Part shown: positions 30,116 through 39,519 of the stretch, in pieces
Position numbering within the stretch: the stretch's first letter is position 1
Layout: every line of letters begins with the position of its first letter
Program-made: the position numbers and the translations under genes
The notes under the pieces: generated by a model
Databases searched by the model: none
The model's input: the letters and a program-made list of their open reading frames with translations, nothing else
What the model was told of the DNA's origin: nothing
Source: Streptomyces sp. P3
Lineage (GTDB): Bacteria; Actinomycetota; Actinomycetes; Streptomycetales; Streptomycetaceae
Assembly (NCBI GenBank): GCA_016893485.2
Contig: JAFEKX020000001.1
Span: forward strand, 1,426,001-1,490,000
DNA length: 64,000 bases
Reading direction: 5' to 3'

Positions 30116-31356
30116 TCAGGGTGCGAGGGCGGCGGATCGGTCGGTGAGGCGCAGGGGAGGCGGGACAGCACCCGGGCGGCGAGGGCCTCGGCGGCAGCGG
30201 TGTCGGGGCCGCTGGTGATCACGCCGGCCAGCACCTCGTCGCCGCCTCGGTAGGACGGCAGGACGGTGCCGGGGCGAGGTCCAGGCCCCAGAAGACGTCG
30301 TGGACGCCGGGGGTGCGGGCGAGTTCGGCCAGGTCACCGACCCATTCGACGGTGCCGCCGTCGGCGGGCAGATATCGCTGGACGACGGCCCGGTCGCGGG
30401 TGGGGCGCAGTTCCTCCTCGACGAGCGGGTGGCCCAGAGCGAGGCGGACGGCGTTGGGCAGCGGGTCGACACCGGTGGCGAGCGGCATGATCTCGGTGGC
30501 GATGCGGGCGCCGGTCAGCCTGCAGGTGATCTCCAGCAGGTACACCCGCCCGTCGGGGGTGCGCAGGATGTCGGTGTTGACGACGGCGGTGCGCAGCCCG
30601 AGCGCGTCGACGCCCTGCTGGACCGCGCGCACCACCCGGCGCGCTGTGCCTCGTCCAGGACGGAGGGCAGGGTGTCACCGCCCTCGAAGAAGTGCGGGAA
30701 GAAGCGCTCCTTCTCGCCGTACTCGCGGTCGGCGAACCCGGTGACGCGCAGTCGCCCTTCGACGGCGAACCCTGCCACGGTGTGCTCGGTGCCGGTCAGG
30801 TACTCCTCCACGACGACCCGTCCGGTCGGGCTCAGGGCAAGGGCCCGCTCGACGGGTGCCCGCGCGGTGCCGCGGTCGTCCAGCTTGGCGACACCCAGGG
30901 AACCGGTGCGGTCGCTGGGTTTGACGACGGCGGGCAGTCCGATGCGGTCCAGCGCGGCGAGGGCGGCGTCGGCGGTGGTGGCGACGGAGAACCGGGGCAC
31001 GGGCAGTCCGGCCCGGTCCAGGGCGGCGATCCGGCGGTCCTTCAGAGTGCACAGGTCGGCCACCTCGACGGGCACGCCGGGGCATCCCAGTTCGGCGGCC
31101 AGCCGGGCCACGACCGGCGGATTGTCGTATCCGAGGGTCATGACGCCGGATATTCCTCCCGGTCGCCGCGCACGAATCGCCGACAGGACACCGGCGAAAT
31201 CGTCGGGGTCCGCCTCCAGGGATATATCGGCGTTTTCTCGACGCCTTCGGTGATCCGGTCCGTGACGACCAGGACACGCATTCCCATTTCTTTCAGACGG
31301 GCGAGCGACCTGTCCATTCCGGAGCCGATCCCGCATATCAGGAGAGTGTCGGTCAC
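30116..31356 (-). CDS. ATP-grasp carboxylate-amine ligase (second)
   Basis: About 413 residues. After a Rossmann-like N-terminus (LLICGIGSGMDRSLARLKEM) come VVKPSDRTGSLGVAKL, VVVEEYLTGTEHTVAGF and the metal site LLEITCRLTG, all ATP-grasp landmarks. Frame changes near 31215, 30645, 30265 and 30157. The GTG start overlaps the upstream methyltransferase stop (GTGA). It should activate a carboxylate as acyl-phosphate and form an amide. Being between two methyltransferases and next to sugar genes, it may ligate the methylated amino acid to the amino sugar (inference). It is not closely similar to the ATP-grasp at 2759-3989. Confidence 0.8.
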
Positions 31357-32118
31357 CTGGCCACGTACCAGACGCGCTGGGAGTCCTCGCGCAATGGCTC
31401 ACGGTCGAGCCCGGCGTACGTGTCCACGCCGGTGAAGCCGGCCGCGAGCAGGGCACCGGTGACCGCCGCCGGGTCGTGACCGCGCTGTGGATGGGTCTCG
31501 TGGACGCGGCGCCAGCCGCCGTCGGGGGTCCGGCGCACGACGGTGACCGTGGTGTCCACGCGGCCGGTCGCGGCGTCGTAGGGGTTCTCCCAGACCTCCA
31601 GGATGTCCTCGGTGTTCTGCTCCACGAACACCTTTCCGGCCCAGGCCCGTTCGACGAACCAGGCGGGGTGGGCGTCGAGGACGGCGAGGCCGCCGTCCTC
31701 GGTGGCGGCCCGCAGGGTGCGGGCGGCCAGCTCCAGGTCGCCCGCGCCGACCATGTAGTTGACGGTGTTGTAGGTGCAGGTGACCACGGAGTGGCGCCGG
31801 TCGCCGCGGTAGTCGCGCAGGTCGCCGCGGACCAGGTCGACGGTCACCCCGGCCCGCCGGGCGGCCGCGTCGGCGTGCCGCAGCATGTCGGCCGACTGGT
31901 CGACGCCGGTCAGCCGGCCGAAGGAGCCGGCCAGCGCGATCAGCAGCGTTCCCGTGCCGCAGCCCAGGTCGAGCAGCGACCCGCTCCCCGCACGGTAATG
32001 AGAGATAAGGTCGGGGAGCTTTTTCGACACGTCCTCCGTGAAATCAAGATAGGGCGCTTCGGCATAAACATCGGCGTACTCCCCGAAGAAATTCTGCCCT
32101 GTTTCATATTGCGTCACG
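31353..32118 (-). CDS. Class I SAM-dependent methyltransferase
   Basis: About 254 residues, one intact frame. It starts at a GTG (VTQYETGQNFFGEYADVYAE); an upstream GTG at 32168 is possible but adds a non-conserved stretch. Motif I LLDLGCGTGTLLIAL, motif II TGVDQSADML and TCTYNTVNYM (motif IV) are clear. It is separated from the deacetylase by about 120 bases and overlaps the ATP-grasp start. It is different in sequence from the other two methyltransferases, so the product may carry several methyl groups or alternative acceptors exist. Confidence 0.82.
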
Positions 32119-32240
32119 ACTGCCCCATTCAATAGTCTCGATTTCCACTCCGGGCACTTCCGGCGCACCGAGGAGTACCTGGATCGGGCCGCCCGGCGGG
32201 ACCGGTCCGGGGCCGCACGGCCGGCCCCGGACCAGCCGGT

Positions 32241-32907
32241 TCAGGGCCGGGTGCCGGCCATCCGGATCACCTCGAAGGCCTCGCTGTGGCCGTGCCCCGA
32301 GGTGATGACGGCCCGGTAGGACGCCAGTCCGCGCACCGCCTCGTCCCAGGCGGCGTGCCGCAGCTGGGAGCGGTAGCAGCGCATGGCCTCGACCTTCAGC
32401 TCGATCTGGTCGGTGACGTCCTCGGTGTACTGGGCCTCGCCGAGCGGGGGCCCACACCTCGTAGCCGAGTACCAGGGACGGCGCCGGTGCGGGCGGACCG
32501 GCCTCCTCGAAGAAGTCGGACTCCGCCATCCACAGTGACTCCAGGCCGAGTCGGTGCACGGCCCGGTGCTCCATGTCGCCGTCGTCGCGGTGCGGCACGT
32601 ACACCCGGTCCGGGCGGATCTCGCGCAGCACCTTGACGATGTCGAGGTGCAGCCGCCGGTCGGCGGCGAAGTCACGGGACGGCGCGTCCAGCGTGATGCA
32701 CCGCTTGACGCCGAGCACCCGGCAGGCGTCGGTGGTCTCCGCCGCGAACTCCTCGTCCGCGACCTCGCGGTCGGCGAGCCCCCGTTCGCGGCCGATCACG
32801 ATGACCACGGTGACCTCCGCGCCGGACTGCGCCAGCTTGGCGATGGAGCCGCCGCACCCGATGACCTCGTCGTCCGGGTGCGGGGCGATCACCAGGACCC
32901 GGGTCAT
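32241..32907 (-). CDS. PIG-L/LmbE-type N-acetylglucosamine deacetylase
   Basis: About 222 residues. VIAPHPDDEVIGCGGSIA is the zinc-binding PHPDDE motif, and VPHRDDGDMEHRAVHRLG supplies the second histidine cluster of this family. A frame change near 32450. These enzymes remove acetyl from N-acetyl amino sugars. Beside an extended SDR, a Gfo/Idh oxidoreductase, a glycosyltransferase and a carbamoyltransferase it points to an amino sugar made from a GlcNAc-type precursor, as in streptothricin and related antibiotics. The start overlaps the SDR stop (ATGA). Confidence 0.85.
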
Positions 32908-33878
32908 CGGCCGGCCCCGCCCGATGCCCCGTACCCGGCCCAGCGCGCCCATTCCGCGGTGCGGGTCATGCCCTCATCCAGGGTGGTCAGGGGCACGGCC
33001 AGAAGGCGCGCGGCGAGCGCGGCGTCCATACGGGCGGGGCTGGCGTAGAGCGCCTGCTCCCAGTCCGGCACGGCCCCGCCGGTGGAGGTGCCGTCCGGCG
33101 CGGGCAGGCCCCGGATACCGCGCAGCCGGTCGAAGAACTCGCCCCAACCGGGCTCGTCGGGCCCGCCCACGAGGAACTTCCGCCCGGCCGCGCCGGGTTC
33201 GGCGAGCGCGGCCAGCACGGCGTCCACGACGTCGTCCACGTACACCGCGTTGCAGGCGCCGCCCGCACCGGTCACCGCCAGCTCCTCGAACTCCTCGGCC
33301 GGGCGGGTCAGTTGGGCGACGGTCCACTGTCCGCCCCAGGGGCCGTAGACCACGCCGGGCTGGAGGACGACGGTCTCGGGTCCGTCGCCGTGCGCGGCGA
33401 GCACCAGCCGTTCGGCGGCGGCCTTCTGCTGCTCGTACTCGCGGTCGTCGGCGTCCTCCCCGAGCGCCGGAGCGGTCTCGTCGAAGCGCGTCAGGCCGGA
33501 GGTGTCGTACACGTCGACGGTGCTGAGGTGTACCAGCCGCTCCACGCCCGCGAGTTTGGCCGCGGCGAGCAGGTTCGCGGTCCCCTCGACGGTGGTGCGC
33601 CATCGGTCGTCGACCTCGCCCTGCGACCCGAACGCGCAGTGCACGACCAGGTCGCAACCGTGCAGGGCCTTGCGCAGGCTCTGCGGGGCGTCCAGGTCGA
33701 CCGCCCGGAAGGTGAGCCGCTCCTGCGGCAGCACGGAGAGCCGGGCGGCCCTGCCGTAGCCGCGCACCAGGGCCCGGACCTCGGCCCCGGTCTCCAGCAC
33801 CAGCCGCTCCACGACGCGTCCGCCGATGAACCCGCTGGCACCGGTGACCGCCACGCGCCTGCCCGCGAAGTCGTTCAT
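32904..33878 (-). CDS. NAD-dependent epimerase/dehydratase (extended SDR)
   Basis: About 324 residues, intact. VTGASGFIGGRVV is the nucleotide-binding loop, HLSTVDVYD holds the catalytic serine/threonine and REYEQQKAAAERL the YxxxK pair. It likely oxidises and epimerises or reduces a nucleotide or free sugar. The gene is tightly packed: its ATG overlaps the Gfo/Idh stop and its stop overlaps the deacetylase start. GAGGAG precedes the start. Confidence 0.88.
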   Translation of the reverse strand: MNDFAGRRVAVTGASGFIGGRVVERLVLETGAEVRALVRGYGRAARLSVLPQERLTFRAVDLDAPQSLRKALHGCDLVVHCAFGSQGEVDDRWRTTVEGTANLLAAAKLAGVERLVHLSTVDVYDTSGLTRFDETAPALGEDADDREYEQQKAAAERLVLAAHGDGPETVVLQPGVVYGPWGGQWTVAQLTRPAEEFEELAVTGAGGACNAVYVDDVVDAVLAALAEPGAAGRKFLVGGPDEPGWGEFFDRLRGIRGLPAPDGTSTGGAVPDWEQALYASPARMDAALAARLLAVPLTTLDEGMTRTAEWARWAGYGASGGAGR

Positions 33879-34933
33879 ACCGCGCTCCTCGAAGTCGTTC
33901 CGGTCAGCCAGGGCTGGGCCAGCGGACGTCGCGCGGGCCCCGAGTAGCACTGCTCAATCAGCCGGGCGACCCGCAGGCCGTCCTCAGCGGTGGCGTGCGG
34001 CGCCACGTCCGCGCCGGAGCACACGTCGGCGAAGTTGCGCAGCTGCTCGACGAAGAGGTCGTCCCACTCGTCCTGGGCGGGCGGCACGGCGCTCACGTCG
34101 CCGCGGTGCAGTTCCTCGCCCGAGGCGGTGATCAGCGTGCACTCGCCGGCGGGGAAGTCGGTGCCGACACTCACCTCGGCGGCGGTGCCGGTCACGACAC
34201 AGCTGATGCCGAGGGCGCGGACCCGGCTGAGCTCCAGCACGGTCTCCACTCCCCCGATGCGCAGGGTGGCGACGGCGTCGGCCTCGACCCCACCGAGGCT
34301 GTCGTCGACGTAGTCGACCACCTCGACGTCCGGGCCGAGCCACCACAACAGGATGTCGAAGACGTGGGAGGCCGTGTCGGTGAGGACGCCGCCGCCCGCG
34401 AGACCGCGGTCGAACATCGACCAGGAGACCGGCTCCCAGCTGTAGGGGTGACCCTCGGTCCAGCGGACCCGGGTGACGGTGCCCAGGTCACCGTCCTGGA
34501 TGAGCCTGCGCACCCAGTCGTTGGCGGGGAACAGCCGCCTGGGGTGGGCCATCAGCAGGCGGGTGCCCGGGGCGGCGGCCGCGGCGGCGGCGAGGGCTTC
34601 GGCGTCCGCGGCGGAGGTCGCCATCGGCTTCTCCAGCAGCACGTGCTTGCCGCGGGCGAGCAGGTCGCCGGCGACAGCGGCGTGCGCGGTGTGCGGTACG
34701 GCGACCGCGGCGGCGTCGAAGGCGTCGGCGGCCTCCTCCACCGAACGGGCGATCAGCACGTCCTCGGCGGTACCGCCCTGGTCCGTGTACCACTTGAGGG
34801 CGGCACGGGCTTGCTCGGGGTCTGGGTCGATCAGGGCGGTGAGCCGGATCTGCGGGACGTTCGGCAGCGCGGTCAGGTGGCAGGACCGGGCGGCGGCTCC
34901 GCAGCCGACGACGGCCAGTCGCAGCGGTGGCAT
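33875..34933 (-). CDS. Gfo/Idh/MocA-family oxidoreductase
   Basis: A protein of 352 residues, intact. The Rossmann start LRLAVVGCGAAARSCHL, the LLEKPMATS motif (EKP catalytic lysine) and GGGVLTDTASHVFDILLWWL match sugar dehydrogenases of this family. It probably oxidises a sugar hydroxyl to a ketone ahead of epimerisation or amination. Upstream, three imperfect 17-base repeats, each with a GAGGA, lead into its ATG. Stop overlaps the SDR start (ATGA), so the pair is co-translated. Confidence 0.9.
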   Translation of the reverse strand: MPPLRLAVVGCGAAARSCHLTALPNVPQIRLTALIDPDPEQARAALKWYTDQGGTAEDVLIARSVEEAADAFDAAAVAVPHTAHAAVAGDLLARGKHVLLEKPMATSAADAEALAAAAAAAPGTRLLMAHPRRLFPANDWVRRLIQDGDLGTVTRVRWTEGHPYSWEPVSWSMFDRGLAGGGVLTDTASHVFDILLWWLGPDVEVVDYVDDSLGGVEADAVATLRIGGVETVLELSRVRALGISCVVTGTAAEVSVGTDFPAGECTLITASGEELHRGDVSAVPPAQDEWDDLFVEQLRNFADVCSGADVAPHATAEDGLRVARLIEQCYSGPARRPLAQPWLTGTTSRSAV

Positions 34934-34938
34934 GGGAC

Positions 34939-34989
34939 TCCTCGGGTGTGGTCGATCCTCGGGTGTGGTCGTTCCTCAGGTGGGGTCGT
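34939..34989 (-). repeat. Three 17-base tandem repeats, each carrying a GAGGA
   Basis: The units 34939-34955, 34956-34972 and 34973-34989 are near-identical (plus-strand consensus TCCTCGGGTGTGGTCG plus one base; the third unit differs at two positions). On the minus strand each ends GAGGA, and the last is five bases before the Gfo/Idh start. Repeat number would alter spacing and possibly translation of the sugar cassette. Confidence 0.8.
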
Positions 34990-35003
34990 AGGGGTGCGGC
35001 GGA

Positions 35004-35749
35004 TCAGGTGGCCGGGTGGAACACCCAGAAGTTGGGCTCCGCGTAGACGCCCTCGCCGTCGGCGGAGACCTCCAGCGGGGCGAGGGCGCCCGGTACGAGG
35101 TGACGGGCCGGGCCGGGCAGCGGGTGACCGGTGATCTCCTCCCAGCGGTCGACGGGCTGGCTGATCACCAGCGAGCGGTCGCAGGGCGCGAGCAGTTCGG
35201 CGCCCAGTGCGGCGTGGGTGGCCAGCCAGGGGTCGAACGGTGTGCCGTCCGGCCGCCTCCAGCGGGCGTAGTCGGCCATCGGGACCAGCGGGTAGCGGGC
35301 CTTGCGGGTGGGGCGGACCGGGATGACGACGCCGCGCAGACCGGCGGCCCGCGCCTCGTCCCTGGCCCGGGTCAGCAGCCCCTCGGCGAGGCCGCCGCCG
35401 CGCAGCCGGGCGGAAACGCTCACCGAGAGCATGCACAGCGCGTCCGGGCGGGCGGCGGGTCCGTCGAACGCGGAGACCAGCACGTCGTCGGAGCCCCAGG
35501 GAGCCCGTCGACCGTGCCGTCCCAGGGGATCGGCAGGCCGTTGGCGGCGGCCACCAGCCGGCCCTCCTCGTCCAGTACACAGACCTGGTGCGCGGGGTGG
35601 GTGTCGTACAGCCGGTGCCAGCGCCAGTTGCCGGGCGACTCCCAGCTCATGAACGGGGGCATGTTGCCGGTGATCAGCCGGTCTACGGCCGACTCCAGGT
35701 CCGGTGCCCGCTCCAGACTGGTGACCGTGAGGGCCGACAGCTCCGCCAT
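35004..35749 (-). CDS. GNAT-like acetyltransferase
   Basis: About 248 residues. The core reads ALCMLSVSVSARLRGGGLAE then LLTRARDEARAAGLRGVVIP, with the acetyl-CoA binding R/GxGxG-like loop as RLRGGG. The N-terminal part, PPFMSWESPGNWRWHRLYDT, is unusual for GNATs. A frame change near 35485. It could acetylate an amine as self-protection or as a biosynthetic step. It starts seven bases after the dioxygenase stop and is in the same operon as the sugar genes. Confidence 0.65.
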
Positions 35750-35756
35750 GGCCGCC

Positions 35757-36785
35757 TCAGCCGATCAGCCGGTTGCCGGCGCTCGCCCGCATGGTGCGGG
35801 AGCGGCGCAGGTCATGGGTGACGTTGATGCGCTTGAGCCAGCGGTCGGTGCCGTCGTAGCGGGCGGTGAAGGGCACTCGGCCGTGGACCACGCGGTGGTT
35901 GTTGACGACCAGGCAGTCGCCCTGCTCCAGGGCGACCTCGCGCAGCCCCGAATCGACGACCGCGATCAGGTTGTCGAGGGCGCGGCGGGCTTCCGGATCG
36001 TCCTCGGGGACCTCCATGAAGAACGGGTCCAGCCGCAGGTACGGCTCCTGGCGCGGGCCGAACAGCGCGGCCACCGGGCGGCGTTCGTCGATCAGCCGCT
36101 CGATCGTGGCGAACCGCTCGGAGTCGCCGTCGGCGCGGGCGGAGTTGTTCTTGGGCAGGTGCGACTCGTCGGGGGCGATGTGGAAACGCTCCTCGAACAG
36201 CACCTCCAGGTCGTCCTCGGAGAGCGAACCCCTGGCGTACGAGCCCACGGTGGTGGCGACCTTGTCGGGGTTGCGCAGGGAGGCCAGCACCAGGTAGTCG
36301 CCGCGATGCGGGTGGAAGGCGTCCTCGGTGTGCCAGGTGAGCAACTCCTTGCTGCCGAGGCCGAGTTGGTCGTTCTCGTGGCTGCGGACGGGGAAGATGT
36401 CGTGCACCAGCCGGCCGTCCTGCTGGGTGGTCCAGCCGAACGGCTCGCCGAGCAGGCCCGCGTACAGCAGGACGAGTATCTCCTCGGGGAACTCCCGGTT
36501 GGGTCGGGGGCGCCCGCGCCAGTGCTCCGGGGTCGGGCCGATGCGGTCCTGGTCGAAGAGGTGTCCGCTGACCACGCAGTAGCCGGTGGGCTCGTCGATG
36601 GCGAAGGTGCGCAGGAATCGCTGGGTGCGTACGGGGAGGTCCGCGGCGAGACGGGGCAGGTCGAGCAGGAGGGCCGGGTCGTGGTCGCCGGTGTAGCGCT
36701 CCGCGGCACCGATCGTGAGCTCGGCCGTCCGCTGCGCCTCGTCCGGGGTCAGCGTCAGGACGCGCTCCTCGGAGGGTGTGTCCAT
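35757..36785 (-). CDS. Fe(II)/2-oxoglutarate dioxygenase, VioC/OrfP-like amino acid hydroxylase
   Basis: A protein of 342 residues, intact. The iron-binding HxE is in LLTWHTEDAFHPHRGDYLVL and the distal histidine in VVNNHRVVHGRVPFTARY, followed by RWLKRINVTHDLRRSR. This pattern is specific to the clavaminate-synthase-like arginine beta-hydroxylases (viomycin VioC, streptothricin OrfP). The likely substrate is free arginine or a close analogue, giving a beta-hydroxy or dihydroxy residue. No PLP cyclase of the VioD/OrfR type is seen in the window, so formation of capreomycidine or streptolidine is not supported here. It could lie off the left edge. Confidence 0.88.
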   Translation of the reverse strand: MDTPSEERVLTLTPDEAQRTAELTIGAAERYTGDHDPALLLDLPRLAADLPVRTQRFLRTFAIDEPTGYCVVSGHLFDQDRIGPTPEHWRGRPRPNREFPEEILVLLYAGLLGEPFGWTTQQDGRLVHDIFPVRSHENDQLGLGSKELLTWHTEDAFHPHRGDYLVLASLRNPDKVATTVGSYARGSLSEDDLEVLFEERFHIAPDESHLPKNNSARADGDSERFATIERLIDERRPVAALFGPRQEPYLRLDPFFMEVPEDDPEARRALDNLIAVVDSGLREVALEQGDCLVVNNHRVVHGRVPFTARYDGTDRWLKRINVTHDLRRSRTMRASAGNRLIG

Positions 36786-36791
36786 GGCAGT

Positions 36792-38569
36792 TCAGTCCTT
36801 ACGTGAGGCTGGTGGGAACGGTGCCGGCATCGGGCGGGGGCGGGTCTGCGCCGCGGAGAGCCACTGGGCGGGCCGGCGGGGTGTCGGATGATCGAGGACG
36901 GTCGTGGCCCGCGGTCCGGCGGTCCCGGGGAAGTCGGCGCGGAGTTCGGTGACCAGGCGCGTGACCAGGCGCATGGCAGGGATCGGCCGGCAGCCGCCGG
37001 CGAGGAAGTCGGCGTCGGCCTCCGGCCCGGGATCGGCCCGCAGCGCCCGGAAGCGCCGCGCCACGGCGTCGAGCCGCTCCGGCGTCCCACCCCGAACCCC
37101 GGGCGGCGTCACCGTCCGGGACGCCGGTCCCGGCACCCGGGACCCTGGCCTCAGACCTCTCGGCGGTCCCCGAGGCCGTGCGGGTCTCCGGGGCGGTGGC
37201 CGCGACCGCCTCACACGGGGCGGTCCCCTGGACGGTGGTTCTGGTCAGGGCGGTCGGGAGGGTCCCGGCGAGGGCACGGCGGTTCGCCCTGCCGTGATCG
37301 TTCTCCGGCAGCGCGCCGGTCCACGACAACCGCTGGGGCGCTGCCCAGCCGGGCAGTTGGGCGATGATCCCGGCGAGCGGCCGGGCGCACCGCCCCGCGG
37401 TGACCGGCGGCACACCGTCCAAGGGTGCGGCCGGGGCCGCACGGCCCGGCAGCGTGCCGCGGGTCCGGGCGTCCGGCCGGACGACGGTCCGGGCGACCGC
37501 GGAGTCGGCGGCCGACAGCCGTTCCGCCGCGGCCGGTTCGAGCCGGTGGCCGCGGATCTCGGCCCGGTCGTCCCCCGCCCGTGCAACTCGACGTTGCCGT
37601 CGGGCAGGATCCGCCCGAGGTCGCCGACGGCGCACAGCCGTCCGCCGCCGGGCTCCGGGCCGGTGACGAACCGCCGGGCGGTCCGCTCCGGGTTGCCGAA
37701 CAGACCGGAGGCCGGTGAGGGGCCGCCGATGTGGATCTCTCGGGCGGTGCCGGGCGGCACCGGCCGCCGGCCGGAGTCGCACACACCGACTCCGGTGTCG
37801 GCGCGCGGGGTGCCGATCGGCGCCTCGGGGTGTCGTCCGGCAGCCGCCCCTCGTCCAGGGCGGAGGTGGTGACCGTGCACTCGGTCACGTGGACGCGCAG
37901 GAGCCCGGCGTGCTCTTGGCGCCGCCGCCCGTCGGGGTCCGGACGTTCGCCGCCGACCGGCACCCGGCGCGGCGGGGCGTGGGTGGCCCCGCCCCGGACG
38001 TCCGGCCAGTGCGCGGACCCGCGCAGGCAGGGGGTGAACAGCTCCACGGTGGACACGCAGAGGGCGACGAACAGGTCCTCCGGGGCCGATACGCGGGTAC
38101 CGGGGCGGCAGACGACGGCCGCGCCGCGGGCGAGGACAGGGAACGCCTCCTCCACGACCACGTCCCGGCCGGGGAAGGCCGGTCGGAACCACCGGACCTC
38201 GGGGCCGAGGCCGGACCGGGCGTCGGCCGGCGCGAAGCCGTGCGGCGCGTCCCGCCCCGTACCGACGGCCTCGGGCGCATCGGTGGATCGGGAGGCGAGC
38301 ATGACGAATACGGGCCGATCGGACGCGGCGGTCAGGGGGCGCGCCGGGGGCCGGCACCGCTCCCACCGCGCTGTCGTCGGGGACGGGTGCCGACTCGGGC
38401 CCACGGGGCGTGGAGCCGCGGCCGACGAGGAGACCGTCGAGGCGGGTCGCCCGGGTTCCGGTCGGCCGGCGCGCTTCGGCGTGGGTTTGTGATCCGCTGG
38501 AGTTGATGTCCCGCTCGGCTCGGACGAGCCTGCACCGGTACCACCCCTCAAGTACCGGAGGTTCCGCAT
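36792..38569 (-). CDS. Degenerate adenylation-carrier (A-PCP-like) protein
   Basis: About 590 residues with recognisable but eroded NRPS motifs. Where A3 should be it reads VFVMLASRSTDAPEAV, with no lysine-containing P-loop. VVEEAFPVLARGAAVV matches the A4/A5 region, AVGDLGRILPDGNVELHGRG matches A7 and DDRAEIRGHRLEP matches A8. A10 is LPENDHGRANRRAL, with arginine for lysine. The carrier-like end FLAGGCRPIPAMRLV lacks the serine that takes phosphopantetheine. The N-terminal 150 residues of a normal A domain appear missing. Frame changes near 37815, 37580 and 37190. The start at 38569 is a best guess. It may be a scaffold, a repurposed enzyme or a decaying gene. Confidence 0.6.
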
Positions 38570-38952
38570 GGCGTGACGTGTTGAATTCAATTCGAGTCTG
38601 CGACACGAAGAGAACCTCATCAAATAAGGGCTCGTAAGAATCGGTGAACGGCGAGTCCGGGCGCCCGCAATATGCCCCGACTCGGCAGGGCGGAATTCGG
38701 CGTCGACTGCTTCTATTACACCAACGAGTTCATGATGGTTACAAGTAACGTATGTACGTGACAGGGCCCGCCCGACCACCGGCACCCCACGGTCAGGACA
38801 GCACTTTCGCAGGCAGCGACGGTTTTCCGGACCGTCCGGCCGGGCGTCCGGAACCGCCGGAGGGCCGACCGGCCGCCCGGAGGCGACCACTTTCGCAGCC
38901 CTCGCAGCGACCTACTGGTGACCTGCCGAGTTGCCATGGCACTATTGCCGCC
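38570..38952. promoter_or_regulatory. Divergent intergenic region with a GTTAC-AA-GTAAC dyad
   Basis: This 383-base gap is relatively AT-rich (38580-38640 and 38700-38760) and separates the A-like gene from the MFS remnant. GTTACAAGTAAC at 38738-38749 is a perfect inverted repeat with a two-base centre, plausible as a TetR-type operator. No gene is seen in it. Confidence 0.4.
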
Positions 38953-39519
38953 ATGCGCCCAAAAACTCCGACCGACGGCATTCTACGGCTGGGCGATTTC
39001 CGTCCGATTGTTTTCGCGGACAGCACCCGCCGATTCGGCGCGCAGATCCTGACGCCGGCTCCGCCACTGGTGACGGTCGTCAGTCCGAACGGCTCCCCGC
39101 CGAAGGTGGGGGCTCTGCCGGCCACGGACGTCGCCCGTGTCGCGCCGCTGCCGTGGATCCCGATCGCCTTCTCGGCGGGCATGGTCGTCCAGCACGCCAT
39201 CGTCGTCACCTTCCGCAGGTCCATCACATCGGACCGGCTGCCGGTGTGGAGCACCCTGCCGCCGGGCGCGGTGCTCGGCGGGCTCCTCGGTCAACTCCTG
39301 GGCGCCCGCGCCGCCTTGTGGGCCGCGGGCCTCGCGACGGCCCTGTCGTTCCGGTGGATCCACTGCTCTCCGCCGCGCATCCCGCGCACCATCTCCGAGG
39401 ACCACGTCCTGGGCGGCTCCCCGACCGGCACCGCGCGCCAGGAGGCGGCCGGCGCCGGTGAGAGCGCGTCCGTCCCGGGCGCCCGTCCGGCGGGAGACGA
39501 CCGGACGGACTCCGCGTGA
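38953..39519 (+). pseudogene. Internally deleted MFS transporter remnant
   Basis: This intact frame of 188 residues joins the start of an MFS drug exporter to its end. ILRLGDFRPIVFADSTRRFG then ILTPAPPLVTVV resembles the first membrane helix of macrolide-type exporters. After a short link, FSAGMVVQHAIVVTFRRSIT followed by VWSTLPPGAVLGGLLGQLLG and ARAALWAAGLATALSFRWI resembles the last helices. The roughly nine helices between are missing and no second copy is nearby. It cannot transport by the usual mechanism. The stop overlaps the kinase start (GTGA), so translation through it may still matter for the next gene. Confidence 0.65.

Noticed and set aside
35757..36785. Assignment of the cluster to streptothricin or viomycin on the basis of the dioxygenase
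   Set aside because: The PLP cyclase and beta-lysine genes expected for those products are not visible, and diaminobutyrate genes are present.
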